From: Pseudohongiella sp.
GTDB lineage: Bacteria > Pseudomonadota > Gammaproteobacteria > Pseudomonadales > Pseudohongiellaceae
Assembly (NCBI GenBank): GCA_030696315.1
Contig: JAUYSM010000098.1
Span: 53,749-117,748, forward strand
DNA: 64,000 bases
Reading direction: 5' to 3'
Position 1 is the stretch's first letter. Each line of letters begins with the position of its first letter. The notes below the pieces were generated by a model. It worked only from the letters and a program-made list of their open reading frames with translations. It searched no databases and was not told the origin of the DNA. This document shows positions 18,727 through 29,903 of this stretch, piece after piece. The position numbers and the translations under genes are program-made.

Positions 18727-19536
18727 TTATTTAGCGAGTTCGGCCGAGCGCTGCTGCGCAGCTTCAACGGCGTTGGCGACAATACGCTCAAAACCATCGC
18801 GCTGGAAGCTTAACAAGGCCTGTTCAGTTGTACCACCGGGCGATGTTACCCGACGGCGCAGTTCAGCAGGACCAACATCACTGTCAGCCGCCAGTTTGCC
18901 AGCCCCTAATGCCGTTTGAATGCTGAGCTGGCGCGCGACACTGGCATCAAGCCCTAATGAGATTGCGGCTTTTTCCAGTGCTTCGATCATCAGGAAAAAA
19001 TAGGCCGGGCCACTACCAGAGAGCGCGGTCACAATGTCGATGTCCTGCTCGGTTTTGAGCCAGCACGTAATGCCAACCGCAGACAAGATATCGCCTGCCA
19101 GAGTGATATCACTCGCTGAGCAGTGCACATTTGCAAACAGGCCGGTTGCACCTTCACCTACCAGCGCCGGTGTGTTGGGCATACAACGCACAATCGCACG
19201 TGACTCACCCAGCCAGGACTCCAGTGATTTCAGGGGAATGCCAGCCGCGATGGAAATGATCAGGCATCCCGGTTTTTTAATGTGATGTTGCAGTTCTTCG
19301 CACACAGCTGCCATTACCTGCGGTTTGACGGCCAGGATAATGACATCGGCATTGGTGGAGACTTCCGCTGTGCTGCCAATCTGAATGCCACAATCGGTCT
19401 GCAAAGACAGTAATTTCTCAGGGTCAATATCAGTAGCATGCAGGTGAGCTGCTGGCACGGACTTGGCCAGCAGGCCCTGAATCAGGCTGTTGGCCATGTT
19501 GCCAGCGCCGATAAACGCGATGTGACTATTTTTCAA
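18727..19536 (-). CDS. proC: Pyrroline-5-carboxylate reductase ProC
   Basis: 269 residues. N-terminal Rossmann motif IAFIGAGNMANSLIQGL binds NAD(P)H; ILAVKPQVM and RCMPNTPALVGEG follow; the C-terminal signature RRRVTSPGGTTEQAL forms the substrate site. It reduces pyrroline-5-carboxylate to proline. The start is TTG at 19536 with GGGAG eight bases upstream. A TAGAAT -10-like box lies at 19565-19570 on the minus strand. In related genomes pilT and yggS precede proC; here an AI-2E family permease gene precedes it instead. Confidence 0.94.
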   Translation of the reverse strand: MKNSHIAFIGAGNMANSLIQGLLAKSVPAAHLHATDIDPEKLLSLQTDCGIQIGSTAEVSTNADVIILAVKPQVMAAVCEELQHHIKKPGCLIISIAAGIPLKSLESWLGESRAIVRCMPNTPALVGEGATGLFANVHCSASDITLAGDILSAVGITCWLKTEQDIDIVTALSGSGPAYFFLMIEALEKAAISLGLDASVARQLSIQTALGAGKLAADSDVGPAELRRRVTSPGGTTEQALLSFQRDGFERIVANAVEAAQQRSAELAK

Positions 19537-19609
19537 AGCGATACTCCCAATCTCAGAAGCCGGTATTCTAGCGCAGTGGCAGCTGCCTTGCAGCGCCTGA
19601 CTGGCGAGA

Positions 19610-20674
19610 TCAGGATTCAGGGGCGTTAAATTCCTTGCTGAAGATTGTCCAGAAGCTCAGAAACAGTGCGGCAATCAGCGGCCCGATCACAAAGCCATTG
19701 ATGCCCAGCATGCTGATGCCGCCGAGTGTGGAGAACAGTACGATGTAGTCAGGCAGCTTGGTATCACGCCCCACCAGAATCGGGCGCAACACATTATCCG
19801 CGAGGCCAATGATTATGGCGCCATAAGCGATCAGGATGGATGCTTTTTCCCACTCCCCGGTGGCATACAGATAAATGGCCATCGGTAGCCACACTAACGA
19901 GGCACCAACGGCAGGGACCAATGACAGAAACGCCATGACAACGGATAACAACAAGGCTGCAGGTAAGTCCAGCAACCAGAAAATCAGGCCGCCAAGCGCG
20001 CCTTGGACTATGGCAACAACAAGGTTGCCTTTAACAGTGGCACGAGCTACCTCGGCAAATTTCTGAAACAACAACTGCCGTCTTTCAAAGCTTAATGGGA
20101 TGGCATTGCGCATCCAGTTGACAATGCTTTCACCATCTCGTATCAGGAAGAAGCTCAGATATAGCATCAAACCCAGACTGAGCGTGAACATCAGGGCGTT
20201 ACGCCCCCAGTTCAACGCCTGTTGAGAAAGAATACGGCTTAAGCCAATGGCCGATTCAGACAGGATGTTGCGAATGCTGCCGGTATCAATACCCAGGCGA
20301 GTCAGCAGATCCGGCAGAAGTGGCACGGCGTTGCCAATGCGGTCCAGAATATCTTGCGGGTTCAGTTGCTGGCTCTCGATCAGTTGGTACAGTTGAGCGC
20401 CTTGCCGGACAAATCCAAACGCAACAGCAATCACGGGCATGACAACCAGAACAAAACCGGTTAGAAGCGTGCAGAACGCCGCGAGTGAAGGGCGATTGCC
20501 AAAGCTGCGATTGAGGCGGCGCTGCAAGGGATTAAACAACAAGGCCATGATGCCCGCCCAGAAAATCGCGCTCCAGAACGGCAGCAGCAACAGAACAAAC
20601 AGCAAACTCAGCGTGATCAACACCCCAATAAACGTACGCTTTTCAATCACATCGCGCATATTGCCATCCTTCAT
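19610..20674 (-). CDS. AI-2E family (PerM/YdiK-like) transporter
   Basis: 354 residues from ATG 20674, which overlaps the permease stop as ATGA; ATG 20659 has an AAGGATGG ribosome binding site and is a real alternative. About seven to eight membrane helices: a pair near the N-terminus, a long extracytoplasmic segment, then VAIVQGALGGLIFWLLDLP, AYGAIIIGLADNVLRPILVG and LGINGFVIGPLIAALFLSFW, which are the family's conserved helices. Family members export AI-2 or act as sodium/proton antiporters; the substrate here is unknown. Coupling to the ABC genes upstream suggests shared expression. Confidence 0.9.
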   Translation of the reverse strand: MKDGNMRDVIEKRTFIGVLITLSLLFVLLLLPFWSAIFWAGIMALLFNPLQRRLNRSFGNRPSLAAFCTLLTGFVLVVMPVIAVAFGFVRQGAQLYQLIESQQLNPQDILDRIGNAVPLLPDLLTRLGIDTGSIRNILSESAIGLSRILSQQALNWGRNALMFTLSLGLMLYLSFFLIRDGESIVNWMRNAIPLSFERRQLLFQKFAEVARATVKGNLVVAIVQGALGGLIFWLLDLPAALLLSVVMAFLSLVPAVGASLVWLPMAIYLYATGEWEKASILIAYGAIIIGLADNVLRPILVGRDTKLPDYIVLFSTLGGISMLGINGFVIGPLIAALFLSFWTIFSKEFNAPES

Positions 20675-22266
20675 GTGCTTCGCCTGCGCAGCATACGCCA
20701 CAGTTCAATAATTCTGGGTGGTTGACCGGTGCGCAGAATGCCTTGGCGGAATACCCGACCAGATAACCACAGCACGGTGATTGTGGTGACGACCAGCAGC
20801 ACTGTTGTGCCAACCACATCAATCATTGGAGGCTGCGCCGCGGCCCGATTCATCATGGTAAATGGCGTAAATAGTGGAATCCATGACATCACTCTGGCCA
20901 TGGTGCCATTGGGATCCTGGGCGATAAAACTCATCGTCAGGATGGGAACCATCATCACCATCATCAGCGGCATCATCAGACTTTGAGCTTCTTTGAGGGT
21001 ATTACACAGGCTGCCGATTGCCAGAAAAATACCGGCATACAGTGTGTAACAGCACAGGTAATAAAACACAAAATACGGGATCAGATCTGAACCCAGTAGC
21101 ACATCCAGAATCTGCACTATCATGGTGGTTTCAATGGTCTGATACAGTTGTATAAATGCAAAAAAGGATGCCAGCCATGCCAGAATGGTGGTGATCCCTG
21201 TTGCACCGATCCCCAGCAATTTGCCCATCATCAGCTCGCCCGGCGTGACGGATGCCAACAACACTTCGATGATGCGGTTGGATTTTTCTTCGATGGTGTT
21301 ACTGAGCAGATACTGCACACTCTGCATCAGCGAAATAAAAATCAGATACACAAAACCCATGGGCGCCCATTGCCGGAAGGTATCCGCCAGGCTGACCTGT
21401 TCGTCGCCAGCGACTTTACCCGGATCCATTCGACTGACCGGCAACCGGGTGCGTTGTACATCGCGTACAGCGTTAACATCAATATTGCGCTCGATATACT
21501 CCTGCTGCCTGATCGCGTTGTTGATGCTGGTTTGGATGGCGTTAGACAGGCGGGTATCGGTCAGATTGCCGGCCCAGTACTGTACGCCACGCGGTCCGGT
21601 GTCACCCTGAAGCCCGCCCTGCATCGCAGTCACTGGTCGCACGATATCGTTGTTCACATCTGCGGGTATCAGGATCAGCGCAAACAGGCTGATCTGATTG
21701 TCTCCCGCGGGTAGTCTACTTTCGCCATTGAGGAACGGCCGCAAGGTCTCGACAATCTGCTCGGCTGAGGCGTTGAGATCCAATTCTGGTGGTGGCACGG
21801 CCGCAATAAATTGTTCGCGAGGCTCTTCAAAAGCTGGAGTGTCCGCGCGCAGGTAGGGTCTTGCCATCTGCAATGCAAAGGACAGTCCGCCATTGCTGAG
21901 CCAGTCATCAAGTGCCGCGACCTCGTCGTTGCCAAAATCATCCAATAACTGGTCCATTTGATTGGCCGGTTCATTGCTGACTGCAAAATTGGCGGTGTCG
22001 CTACGATTTTCCTGAAGGTAGCGCATGAAGTCCTGCATGACCCGGCGCTGGTGTTCGCGCCGGATTGCGGTTTCGACAGAGTCAGCGTATTGCCCTGTTT
22101 GATCAATCAGCAAGTAATAGCGGGTGGGCGTGGCAGTTGCCAGTCTGGTTGATAGATGAAAGATCATAAAAAAGACAATGGGCACCAACAAAACGCCAAT
22201 CCAGAATCCCTTGGTCTTGACGTTCTCAAGATACTCCCGCCATGCAATCAGCAGCGTGACTCTCAT
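20671..22266 (-). CDS. ABC-2 type permease (NatB-like)
   Basis: 531 residues. One N-terminal helix (GFWIGVLLVPIVFFMIFHL, about 20-38), a large extracytoplasmic domain (about 40-300), then about six C-terminal helices from FVYLIFISLMQSVQYLLSN onward, including the conserved EEKSNRIIEVLLASVTPGELMMGKLLG coupling region, which contacts the ATPase. This is the ABC-2/NatB architecture used for sodium or drug export. It is encoded 24 bases after the ATPase gene, and its stop overlaps the AI-2E family gene. Substrate unknown. Confidence 0.9.
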   Translation of the reverse strand: MRVTLLIAWREYLENVKTKGFWIGVLLVPIVFFMIFHLSTRLATATPTRYYLLIDQTGQYADSVETAIRREHQRRVMQDFMRYLQENRSDTANFAVSNEPANQMDQLLDDFGNDEVAALDDWLSNGGLSFALQMARPYLRADTPAFEEPREQFIAAVPPPELDLNASAEQIVETLRPFLNGESRLPAGDNQISLFALILIPADVNNDIVRPVTAMQGGLQGDTGPRGVQYWAGNLTDTRLSNAIQTSINNAIRQQEYIERNIDVNAVRDVQRTRLPVSRMDPGKVAGDEQVSLADTFRQWAPMGFVYLIFISLMQSVQYLLSNTIEEKSNRIIEVLLASVTPGELMMGKLLGIGATGITTILAWLASFFAFIQLYQTIETTMIVQILDVLLGSDLIPYFVFYYLCCYTLYAGIFLAIGSLCNTLKEAQSLMMPLMMVMMVPILTMSFIAQDPNGTMARVMSWIPLFTPFTMMNRAAAQPPMIDVVGTTVLLVVTTITVLWLSGRVFRQGILRTGQPPRIIELWRMLRRRST

Positions 22267-22290
22267 GCCAGTATCCTCATATTAAAGCGC

Positions 22291-23244
22291 TCATCGGAAG
22301 TTGTGTTCCCTGGCTTCCTGACCCACCAGATGCACAAACACATCGTGCAGGCTGGTCTGGGTAAAGTCAAAGCGGCTGAGACTGATACCATTTTGGAAAC
22401 AATGTTGCAGAATCAATTGGGGGTTGGTGTGTTCTTTCACGTACAGTTCCCACTGACGAGTGCCGGGGATGCGCCCTTCACCACCCACAAATGTTTCACT
22501 GACGGACAGCACTCCCTCCAGGTCAGCAAGCGCCATGACATCGTTCTGGCACTCGAGAATTACTCTGCGCGGGATAATTGCGCGCGCTTCATCCACGGTG
22601 CCATCAAAGACCTTGCTGCCTTGCGTGATCAACAACAGGCGCTCACAAAGCCGCTCTGCATGCTGCATGATGTGGGTCGAAAAGATGACGGTCTGGCCAT
22701 TATTTTTTAAGTCCCGGATCAGTTGTTCGAGAACTTCCTGATTGACCGGGTCCAGTCCGGAAAACGGTTCATCAAGGATCACCAGTTCAGGATTGTGCGC
22801 AATTGACGAAAGTACCTGTACTTTCTGCCCCATGCCTTTGGACAGCGACTCCACTGTGGAATTGGCAAAATCCTTCAATCCGTATTGCTCCAGCAGTTCA
22901 AACGCACGCAATTTTGCATCTTTACGATGGATGCCTTTGAGTGTTGCAAAGTAGGAAATGATGGCCCAGACCTTCATTTTTTTATAAAGGCCTTTTTCTT
23001 CTGGCAAGTAACCAATGCGGTCGCGAACCTGCATGGCCGATTTGCAGCCCAGCACCTCAATCTCGCCTTCGTCTGGACGGATAATGTCGAGAATCATACG
23101 AATAGTAGTGGTCTTCCCGGCGCCATTGGGGCCAAGAAAACCATAAACAGAGCCTTTGGGTATGCTCAGATTGATGCGATTAACGGCGGTAAAATCACCG
23201 TAGCGCTTGGAAACATTGCTTAACGACAATACGGTTGATGACAT
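22291..23244 (-). CDS. ABC transporter ATP-binding protein (NatA-like)
   Basis: 317 residues from ATG 23244 (MSSTVLSLSNVSKRYG); the frame continues upstream to a TTG at 23271, giving nine extra residues outside the family fold. Walker A GPNGAGKTTTIRM, signature LSKGMGQKVQ, Walker B LVILDEPFSGLDP and the H-loop STHIMQHAERL are all intact. The extended C-terminal domain (from about 220) is typical of DUF4162-containing NatA-type ATPases. It powers the membrane partner encoded next. A terminator for gltD lies just upstream, so this gene starts a separate transcript. Confidence 0.92.
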   Translation of the reverse strand: MSSTVLSLSNVSKRYGDFTAVNRINLSIPKGSVYGFLGPNGAGKTTTIRMILDIIRPDEGEIEVLGCKSAMQVRDRIGYLPEEKGLYKKMKVWAIISYFATLKGIHRKDAKLRAFELLEQYGLKDFANSTVESLSKGMGQKVQVLSSIAHNPELVILDEPFSGLDPVNQEVLEQLIRDLKNNGQTVIFSTHIMQHAERLCERLLLITQGSKVFDGTVDEARAIIPRRVILECQNDVMALADLEGVLSVSETFVGGEGRIPGTRQWELYVKEHTNPQLILQHCFQNGISLSRFDFTQTSLHDVFVHLVGQEAREHNFR

Positions 23245-23340
23245 CTCTCGGTTCCGAAATATCCTTGTCAAGCAGTCATCCCGGGAAGGACGCTGGGCCG
23301 CTTGTGCCTGTTGACCGAGTGTAGCACAGCCGCGTAAATG

Positions 23341-23372
23341 AAAAAGCCGGAAATCCTGAGATGTCCGGCTTT
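23341..23372 (-). terminator. Rho-independent terminator of gltBD
   Basis: On the minus strand a perfect 9-bp stem AAAGCCGGA/TCCGGCTTT with a 12-base loop runs into TTTTT. It lies about 55 bases after the gltD stop and before the ABC operon start. Confidence 0.85.
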
Positions 23373-23426
23373 GTTAAAGGGCTAACCGGCAGACTTCTGG
23401 AAGAATATCTGCCGCAATGTAGCAGA

Positions 23427-24863
23427 TCAGTTTGCCAAGTGCTTATTGATCGCCTCGGCAACTTTTCGACCTTCATCGATCGCCCGCACAACCAGTGATT
23501 GGCCACGACGGCAGTCGCCGGCAGCAAACACTTTGGGATGGTTGGTTCGGAAGTCACCATAAGCCGCTTTGTAGTTGGAGCGGGCATCCAGCTCCAGACC
23601 CAAAGGTTTGGTGATGTATTGTTCCGGGCCAAGGAAACCCATGGACAAAAGAATCAGATCCGCTTCCCAGAATTTAACGGTGCCGGGGATTTCTTTGAAG
23701 CTGGCGTCCACTTCTACCGTGTTGATGCCCAACAATTTGCCGTTTTCATCACGCACAAACTCTTTGCCGCTGATGGAATAAACCCGAGGATCCTGGCCAT
23801 CGCGGTAAGCAGCCTCTTCATGGCCATAATCTACGCGGTAGATTTTAGGCCACAGTGGCCAGGGGTTGTCGGCCGGACGCTCAATGCCAGGGCGCGGCAT
23901 AATTTCAAAATTCACCAGTGACTTACAGCCGTGACGCAAGGATGTTGCGATGCAGTCCGTGCCGGTATCACCGCCACCTATCACGATGACGTTTTTACCT
24001 TTGGCGCTGATGTAGTTGCCGTCTTCCAAATCGGAATCCAGCAGACTGCGCGTATTGGCGGTGAGGAATTCCATGGCGGGATAAATGCTGTCGCCTTCAC
24101 GGCCCGGTATTTTTAATTCGCGTGCGGTGGTCGCACCCGTGGTCAGGCAGAGCACATCGACATCAGCCAACAAGGCTTCAACGGACACGCTCTTCTCGCC
24201 AGTGCCACCGACGTTCACACCTGTGACAAAGGTGATGCCTTCGTCTTTGAGCAGGTTGACGCGACGGTCTACCACATTTTTTTCGAGCTTCATGTTAGGG
24301 ATGCCGTACATCAGCAGGCCGCCGATACGATCCTCACGCTCATACACAGTAACTGAGTGGCCAGCCTGGTTTAACTGGGCGGCTGCGGCCAATCCCGCTG
24401 GGCCAGAACCAATCACGGCGACTTTTTTACCGGTACGGAACGAGGGTGGATTGGCAACAACCCAACCGTTTTCAAAGCCGCGATCAATAATCGCGTTTTC
24501 AATGTTCTTGATGGTAACTGGTGGGTTGTTCATGCCCAGCACGCATGAGCCCTCACACGGTGCAGGACATACGCGGCCAGTGAATTCGGGGAAATTATTG
24601 GTTTTGTGCAAGCGATCCAGCGCTTCGCGCCACTGACCTTTGTACACCAGGTCATTCCATTCAGGAATCAGATTGTACACAGGGCAGCCGTTGTCGGACT
24701 GACAAAACGGCACGCCACAATCCATACAGCGTGCGCCCTGTGTGGTCAGGTGGCTGTCGTCGGGACGTGTATAAATTTCCTTGTAGTCCAGCAATCGCTC
24801 GGCCGGTGCACGGTACGGAACGGTGCGGCGATCAAACTCTTTAAAACCAGTTGGTTTGCCCAT
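23427..24863 (-). CDS. gltD: Glutamate synthase small subunit GltD
   Basis: 478 residues. N-terminal iron-sulfur ligands are in CMDCGVPFC and [12 protein letters not shown]. The FAD-binding [17 protein letters not shown] and a second Rossmann motif GGGDTGTDC for NADPH follow, with the closing [16 protein letters not shown]. GltD passes electrons from NADPH to the large subunit for conversion of glutamine and 2-oxoglutarate to two glutamates. It follows gltB by about 100 bases, which contain a strong stem-loop, and ends at a clear terminator. Confidence 0.96.
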   Translation of the reverse strand: MGKPTGFKEFDRRTVPYRAPAERLLDYKEIYTRPDDSHLTTQGARCMDCGVPFCQSDNGCPVYNLIPEWNDLVYKGQWREALDRLHKTNNFPEFTGRVCPAPCEGSCVLGMNNPPVTIKNIENAIIDRGFENGWVVANPPSFRTGKKVAVIGSGPAGLAAAAQLNQAGHSVTVYEREDRIGGLLMYGIPNMKLEKNVVDRRVNLLKDEGITFVTGVNVGGTGEKSVSVEALLADVDVLCLTTGATTARELKIPGREGDSIYPAMEFLTANTRSLLDSDLEDGNYISAKGKNVIVIGGGDTGTDCIATSLRHGCKSLVNFEIMPRPGIERPADNPWPLWPKIYRVDYGHEEAAYRDGQDPRVYSISGKEFVRDENGKLLGINTVEVDASFKEIPGTVKFWEADLILLSMGFLGPEQYITKPLGLELDARSNYKAAYGDFRTNHPKVFAAGDCRRGQSLVVRAIDEGRKVAEAINKHLAN

Positions 24864-24901
24864 GTCTAAACCTTAATCTTCCCAATTTTGTACGTTGACA
24901 G

Positions 24902-24954
24902 GCAGCCCGCTCCACCCCTGACGTCCGTTGTGTTGTCAGGGCGGTACAGGCTGC
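24902..24954 (-). promoter_or_regulatory. Stem-loop between gltB and gltD
   Basis: In the gap between the two subunit genes the transcript can form an inner 7-bp stem CCCTGAC/GTCAGGG (24916-24922 with 24935-24941) enclosed by an outer GCAGCC/GGCTGC pair (24902-24907 with 24949-24954). There is no T-run, so it is more likely an mRNA processing or stability element setting the GltB:GltD ratio than a terminator (inference). Confidence 0.55.
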
Positions 24955-24964
24955 GATGGTTTAC

Positions 24965-27900
24965 TTACACGGCAACTGCCTGTTGTTGGGCTGCCAATTC
25001 CGTCAGCACACGTTTGTAATCTGTCGGCATTACTTTCACAAACTGCGTCAATGACTGGTCCCAGTTATCCAGAATCTGCTTGGCCACTGGTGAATCAGTG
25101 TGACGCAGGTGATTGCTGATCAGGGTCTTCAATTCTTGCACATCAGCATGATCAACCACGGCTTCCAGCCCATAGGTTTCAGAGTTGCACTGGCGGGTAA
25201 AGTCTTTGTCTTTATCCCACACATATGCAATGCCACCACTCATACCTGCGCCGAAGTTGCGCCCGGTTTTGCCAAGAATGACTACGCGGCCACCGGTCAT
25301 GTATTCACAACCGTGGTCGCCAATACCTTCGACAACGGCAGAGGCGCCGCTGTTACGCACCGCAAAACGCTCAGCCGCAATACCACGGAAATACGCTTCG
25401 CCACCGGTCGCGCCGTACAGATTGACGTTACCGGCAATAATGTTTTCTTCGGCCTTGAACGTGCTGACTTTGGGCGGGTAGACAACAATTTTGCCGCCCG
25501 ACAGACCTTTGCCTACAAAGTCATTACAGTCACCTTCGACGGTGATGGTGATACCTTTGGCCAACCAGGCGCCAAGGCTCTGACCTGCAGAACCATGCAA
25601 TTTAATGTTGATGGTGTCATCGGGCAGCATCTGTTCGCCGTGATGTTTGGCAACTTCATTGGACAACATGGTGCCCACAACACGGTTGATGTTAAGCACC
25701 GGTAGCTCTATCTGGACTTTTTCACCGCGCAGCAGCGCCGGTTGTGCCAATTCAATCAATTGGTTATCCAGGGCTTTTTCAAGGCCGTGATCCTGATTGA
25801 TGGTCTGGTGCGTCACAGTATTCGGGTAAACCATTTGTGCGGGTTTCAGGATATTGCTCAGATCCAATCCGCGCGCCTTCCAATGATCGATTGCACCACG
25901 ACTTTCCAGCAGGTCTACACGACCAACCATGTCGGTCAGTTTGCGCATGCCGAGACTCGCCATGATTTCGCGCAGTTCTTCGGCGACCATAAACAGGTAG
26001 TTAACCACGTGTTCTGGCTGGCCTTTGAATTTCTTGCGCAGCTCTGGGTCTTGTGTGGCAATACCGACTGGGCAGGTATTCAGATGGCATTTACGCATCA
26101 TGATGCAACCGAGTGTCACCAGCGGTGCGGTCGCAAACCCGAATTCTTCCGCGCCAAGCAATGCAGCAATTGCCACGTCGCGGCCGGTTTTTAGCTGTCC
26201 GTCTGTTTGCACAACCACGCGAGAACGCAGGTTGTTCATAACCAGAGTCTGATGTGTCTCCGCCAGGCCCAGTTCCCACGGCAATCCCGCGTGCTTGATG
26301 GAGGTCAGCGGAGATGCGCCGGTACCGCCATCATGGCCGGCAATCACAAGGTGTTCGGCTTTGGCTTTGGTGACGCCTGCTGCCACGGTGCCAACACCCA
26401 CTTCCGACACCAGTTTTACACTGATGCGCGCTTTGCGGTTGGCGTTTTTCAGGTCGTGGATCAGCTGCGCGATATCCTCGATTGAATAAATGTCGTGGTG
26501 CGGCGGTGGAGAAATCAGACCCACACCAGGCGTTGAATAACGCAGACGTGCAATATGCGCATCAACCTTACCGCCAGGCAGTTCGCCACCTTCACCGGGC
26601 TTGGCGCCTTGCGAAATCTTGATTTGCAGCTCATCAGCGTTGCTGAGGTACCAGATGGTGACGCCAAAACGGCCAGACGCCACTTGTTTGATTGATGAAC
26701 GCTTGGAATCGCCATTGGGCATAGGCTGGAATCGCGCAGGGTCTTCCCCGCCTTCACCGGTATTGGACTTGCCGCCCATGCGGTTCATGGCGATTGCCAG
26801 GGTCTCATGGGTTTCCGGTGATATTGAACCCAGGCTCATCGCGCCAGTCGCAAAACGTTTTACGATGTCTTTGGCTGACTCAACGTCTTCCAGCGCAATT
26901 GCTGGTTGTAAACCCGTTCTGAAATCCAGCAGGCCGCGCAACGTGCAGGCGCGCGTGGTCTGCTCATTGGTGTACTTTGCAAATATCTTGTAAGCGTCAG
27001 GGCTGTTGTTGCGCGCTGCAACCTGCAGGTTGAAGATCGCGCTCGGATCCCACATGTGACCTTCGCCACCGCTGCGCCAATGGAAATCGCCAGGATTGGT
27101 CATCACAGGGATACGTCCGTTGTCGATGACCGGGAAGCCCAGGTGATGGCGCCGTTCAGTTTCCTGAACCAGCGTATCGAAATTCACACCTTGTACACGG
27201 CTTGCGGTGCCAACAAAGCAGCGATTGATGATGTCATCTGCCAGACCAACCGCTTCAAAAATTTGCGCACCTTTATATGACTGCAGGGTAGAGATGCCCA
27301 TCTTTGCCATGACTTTGAGCATGCCTTTGCCGACAGCCTTTTTATAGGCGTACACAATCTTGTCTTCGGTGGCGTACTCTTTGCTCAGCAGGCCGTCTTT
27401 CTGGGCTTGCCAAAGTGACTCAAAGGCCAGATAAGGGTTGATCGCATCTGCCCCGAAACCGGCAAGCAGACAATGGTGATGCACTTCGCGCGCTTCACCG
27501 GTTTCCAGAATCAGACCGATGCGCGTTCGCTCATGCTGACGAATCAGGTGATGGTGAACCGCGCCACAGGCGACCAGTGAGCTGATGGCCATACGCTGAC
27601 GGTCAATTTTGCGATCGGACAGAATAACAAAGGCATAACCGTCGGCAATGGCCTGACTGGCTTGTTGGCAGATGTTTTCGAGCGCTTCAACATACGCATT
27701 GGCAGCTTTTGCGTCATAGGTAATATCGATGACTTTGCTGCGCAGACCTTTGTAGTCCATGTTGCGTATGGTCTGCAGCTGTTTGTTGGACAGGATCGGG
27801 TGCTTGAGGCTCAGGCGATGTGCCTGTTTCTCGGTGGTTTCCAGCAAGTTGCCTTCCGGACCAATAAAACACTCCAGCGACATCACCACTTCTTCGCGGA

Positions 27901-29536
27901 TCGAGTCAATCGCCGGGTTGGTGATCTGCGCAAACAACTGCTTGAAGTAGTCATAAATCATGCGGGGTTTGTCGGACAGACACGCTAATGCGGAGTCATT
28001 GCCCATGGAGCCCAGCGGATCACGTGCTTCTGTGATCATTGGTAGCAGCATAAATTGCATGGTTTCGGTTGTGTAACCAAAGGCCTGCATGCGTGCAAAC
28101 ACGTTTTCCGAATCCAGTGAGTGTTCTTCGCTGCCGTCGGCAAGCTGGTCAAGCGTAATACGCTGCTGTGCAAGCCATTCGCCATAGGGGCGTTTAGCGG
28201 CAATGCTCGCTTTCAGCTCTTCGTCGGGGATCAGCCGTCCTTCTTCAAAATCCAGCAGGAACATTTTGCCGGGTTGCAGACGACCTTTCAGTTTGACGTT
28301 AGCCGGATCAACGTGAACCACGCCAACTTCAGAGGCCATGATGACTTTGTCATCGTGTGTGACGTAATAACGGCTGGGTCTCAGGCCATTTCGGTCAAGT
28401 ACGGCGCCGATGTAATGGCCATCCGAGAACACAATAGATGCCGGGCCGTCCCATGGTTCCATCAATGCGGAGTGGAATTCATAGAAGGCTTTTTTGTCGC
28501 CGTTCATATTGACGTCGGATTGCCAGGCTTCCGGAATCATCATCATCACGGATTCTTGCAGCGATCGCCCGGACAACAGCATAAATTCAAGAACGGAATC
28601 AAACGAGCCTGAATCCGAGCAATCTGCATCAATGATCGGGAACAGATCACTGATTTTGTCGCCAAACAGTGGGCTGGACAACATGCCTTCGCGTGCAACC
28701 ATCTGGTTTACGTTGCCGCGCAGCGTATTGATCTCGCCGTTGTGGCTCATAAAACGATTGGGCTGCGCGCGATCCCATGATGGGAAGGTATTGGTGCTGA
28801 ACCGTGAGTGCACCATCGCCATGTGGGTTTCACAGGTAGTGTTGGTCAGGTCCCGGTAGAACGGGAACAGCTGACCAGGTGTCAGCATACCTTTATATAC
28901 AATCACTTTGGTTGACAGGCTGCAGGCGTACAGCATTTTGGCTTCGCTGAGCGAACTGTCACCACGCAGTCTGTGCGTAAAACGTTTACGAATGACGTAC
29001 AGCTTGCGCTCGAATTCGTCCTGGGCAAGGCCGTCGGCGGCGCCAATAAAGAGCTGCTCTATTACAGGCTGTGCAGTTCTGGCTGCCGGGCCAACATCGG
29101 CACCAACAGGATCAACAGGCACCAGTCGCCAGCCCAGCAGTGTCTGGCCTTCTTCAGCGATGATGCGATTGATTATGTCGCGACAGAATTCACGCTCTTT
29201 GCTGATCTGTGGCAGAAAGATGTTGCCGACCGCATATTTGCCGGCACCCGGCAGCGTTGTGTTCAGATCTTTCAGCGCGATATTTGCGAAGAAAGAGTGT
29301 GGCAGGGCCATCAAGATACCCGCGCCATCGCCAGTGTTGGCTTCGAAACCGCAGCCGCCACGGTGATCCATGCGCGAATTCAGGTGATAGGCATCCAGCA
29401 TAATCTGGTGACTGGGACGGCCCTTGATGTCTGCGACGAAACCTACGCCGCAGGAATCCTTCTCGTTTGCCGGATCATAAAGACCGGTCTTCTGCGGAAA
29501 GCCAAACTTGTGGTGGGATTGGGCTTGATCAGTCAT
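24965..29536 (-). CDS. gltB: Glutamate synthase large subunit GltB
   Basis: 1523 residues, the full length of bacterial GltB. A short propeptide ends before the catalytic Cys29 of [11 protein letters not shown], the N-terminal nucleophile of the type II glutaminase domain. The central and FMN/synthase domains contain [16 protein letters not shown] and [17 protein letters not shown]; the 3Fe-4S ligands are in [17 protein letters not shown]; the C-terminal beta-helix has GDGANDF-type repeats such as GGKIVVYPP. The enzyme assimilates ammonia with glutamine synthetase. A sigma70-like promoter lies directly upstream, and gltD follows. Confidence 0.97.
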   Translation of the reverse strand: MTDQAQSHHKFGFPQKTGLYDPANEKDSCGVGFVADIKGRPSHQIMLDAYHLNSRMDHRGGCGFEANTGDGAGILMALPHSFFANIALKDLNTTLPGAGKYAVGNIFLPQISKEREFCRDIINRIIAEEGQTLLGWRLVPVDPVGADVGPAARTAQPVIEQLFIGAADGLAQDEFERKLYVIRKRFTHRLRGDSSLSEAKMLYACSLSTKVIVYKGMLTPGQLFPFYRDLTNTTCETHMAMVHSRFSTNTFPSWDRAQPNRFMSHNGEINTLRGNVNQMVAREGMLSSPLFGDKISDLFPIIDADCSDSGSFDSVLEFMLLSGRSLQESVMMMIPEAWQSDVNMNGDKKAFYEFHSALMEPWDGPASIVFSDGHYIGAVLDRNGLRPSRYYVTHDDKVIMASEVGVVHVDPANVKLKGRLQPGKMFLLDFEEGRLIPDEELKASIAAKRPYGEWLAQQRITLDQLADGSEEHSLDSENVFARMQAFGYTTETMQFMLLPMITEARDPLGSMGNDSALACLSDKPRMIYDYFKQLFAQITNPAIDSIREEVVMSLECFIGPEGNLLETTEKQAHRLSLKHPILSNKQLQTIRNMDYKGLRSKVIDITYDAKAANAYVEALENICQQASQAIADGYAFVILSDRKIDRQRMAISSLVACGAVHHHLIRQHERTRIGLILETGEAREVHHHCLLAGFGADAINPYLAFESLWQAQKDGLLSKEYATEDKIVYAYKKAVGKGMLKVMAKMGISTLQSYKGAQIFEAVGLADDIINRCFVGTASRVQGVNFDTLVQETERRHHLGFPVIDNGRIPVMTNPGDFHWRSGGEGHMWDPSAIFNLQVAARNNSPDAYKIFAKYTNEQTTRACTLRGLLDFRTGLQPAIALEDVESAKDIVKRFATGAMSLGSISPETHETLAIAMNRMGGKSNTGEGGEDPARFQPMPNGDSKRSSIKQVASGRFGVTIWYLSNADELQIKISQGAKPGEGGELPGGKVDAHIARLRYSTPGVGLISPPPHHDIYSIEDIAQLIHDLKNANRKARISVKLVSEVGVGTVAAGVTKAKAEHLVIAGHDGGTGASPLTSIKHAGLPWELGLAETHQTLVMNNLRSRVVVQTDGQLKTGRDVAIAALLGAEEFGFATAPLVTLGCIMMRKCHLNTCPVGIATQDPELRKKFKGQPEHVVNYLFMVAEELREIMASLGMRKLTDMVGRVDLLESRGAIDHWKARGLDLSNILKPAQMVYPNTVTHQTINQDHGLEKALDNQLIELAQPALLRGEKVQIELPVLNINRVVGTMLSNEVAKHHGEQMLPDDTINIKLHGSAGQSLGAWLAKGITITVEGDCNDFVGKGLSGGKIVVYPPKVSTFKAEENIIAGNVNLYGATGGEAYFRGIAAERFAVRNSGASAVVEGIGDHGCEYMTGGRVVILGKTGRNFGAGMSGGIAYVWDKDKDFTRQCNSETYGLEAVVDHADVQELKTLISNHLRHTDSPVAKQILDNWDQSLTQFVKVMPTDYKRVLTELAAQQQAVAV

Positions 29537-29558
29537 TGTCGCTAAGTCTCGCTAATTC

Positions 29559-29589
29559 GTTATATTGTTTCCGGTTCTGTGACCGTCAA
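29559..29589 (-). promoter_or_regulatory. Putative sigma70 promoter of gltB
   Basis: On the minus strand TTGACG (29589-29584) and TATAAC (29564-29559) are separated by 19 bases, a long but usable spacer. Transcription would begin about 15-20 bases before the gltB ATG at 29536, giving a very short leader. Confidence 0.45.
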
Positions 29590-29724
29590 CGCTCCCTGCA
29601 ACAAAATGCATCGTGCAGCATTGCCAACAGGGAGATGCGTGAATTTAGAAGTTATTGATTTGACACGGCTCAGTGAATCGGCCTGCACCCCGGGAACGGC
29701 GCGTCCGGGACTGGCCGGACTGTC

Positions 29725-29748
29725 GTAAAACATGGTGCGCTGTTTTAC
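29725..29748. repeat. Inverted repeat GTAAAACA-N8-TGTTTTAC
   Basis: A perfect 8-bp inverted repeat with an 8-base spacer in the gltB/cytochrome b intergenic region, about 190 bases before gltB. It has the size and symmetry of a dimeric regulator's operator. No T-run follows, so it is not a standard terminator. The regulator is unknown. Confidence 0.5.
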
Positions 29749-29903
29749 GGGGGCTGGACACAATAACACCGAACACAAATATGTCAAGCCGCGCTACAAA
29801 GCGTGACGATATGTAGCGGAAAAGCGGGGCAGCTTGATAAATGTGGATAGCTGGATTACTCTTCCTTTCACGGAAAAATCACCCTAAACCCCTGTCAATA
29901 AAC

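Noticed and set aside
29560..29787. 75-codon open frame on the minus strand upstream of gltB
   Set aside because: No ribosome binding site and no protein-like features; it overlaps the gltB promoter region.
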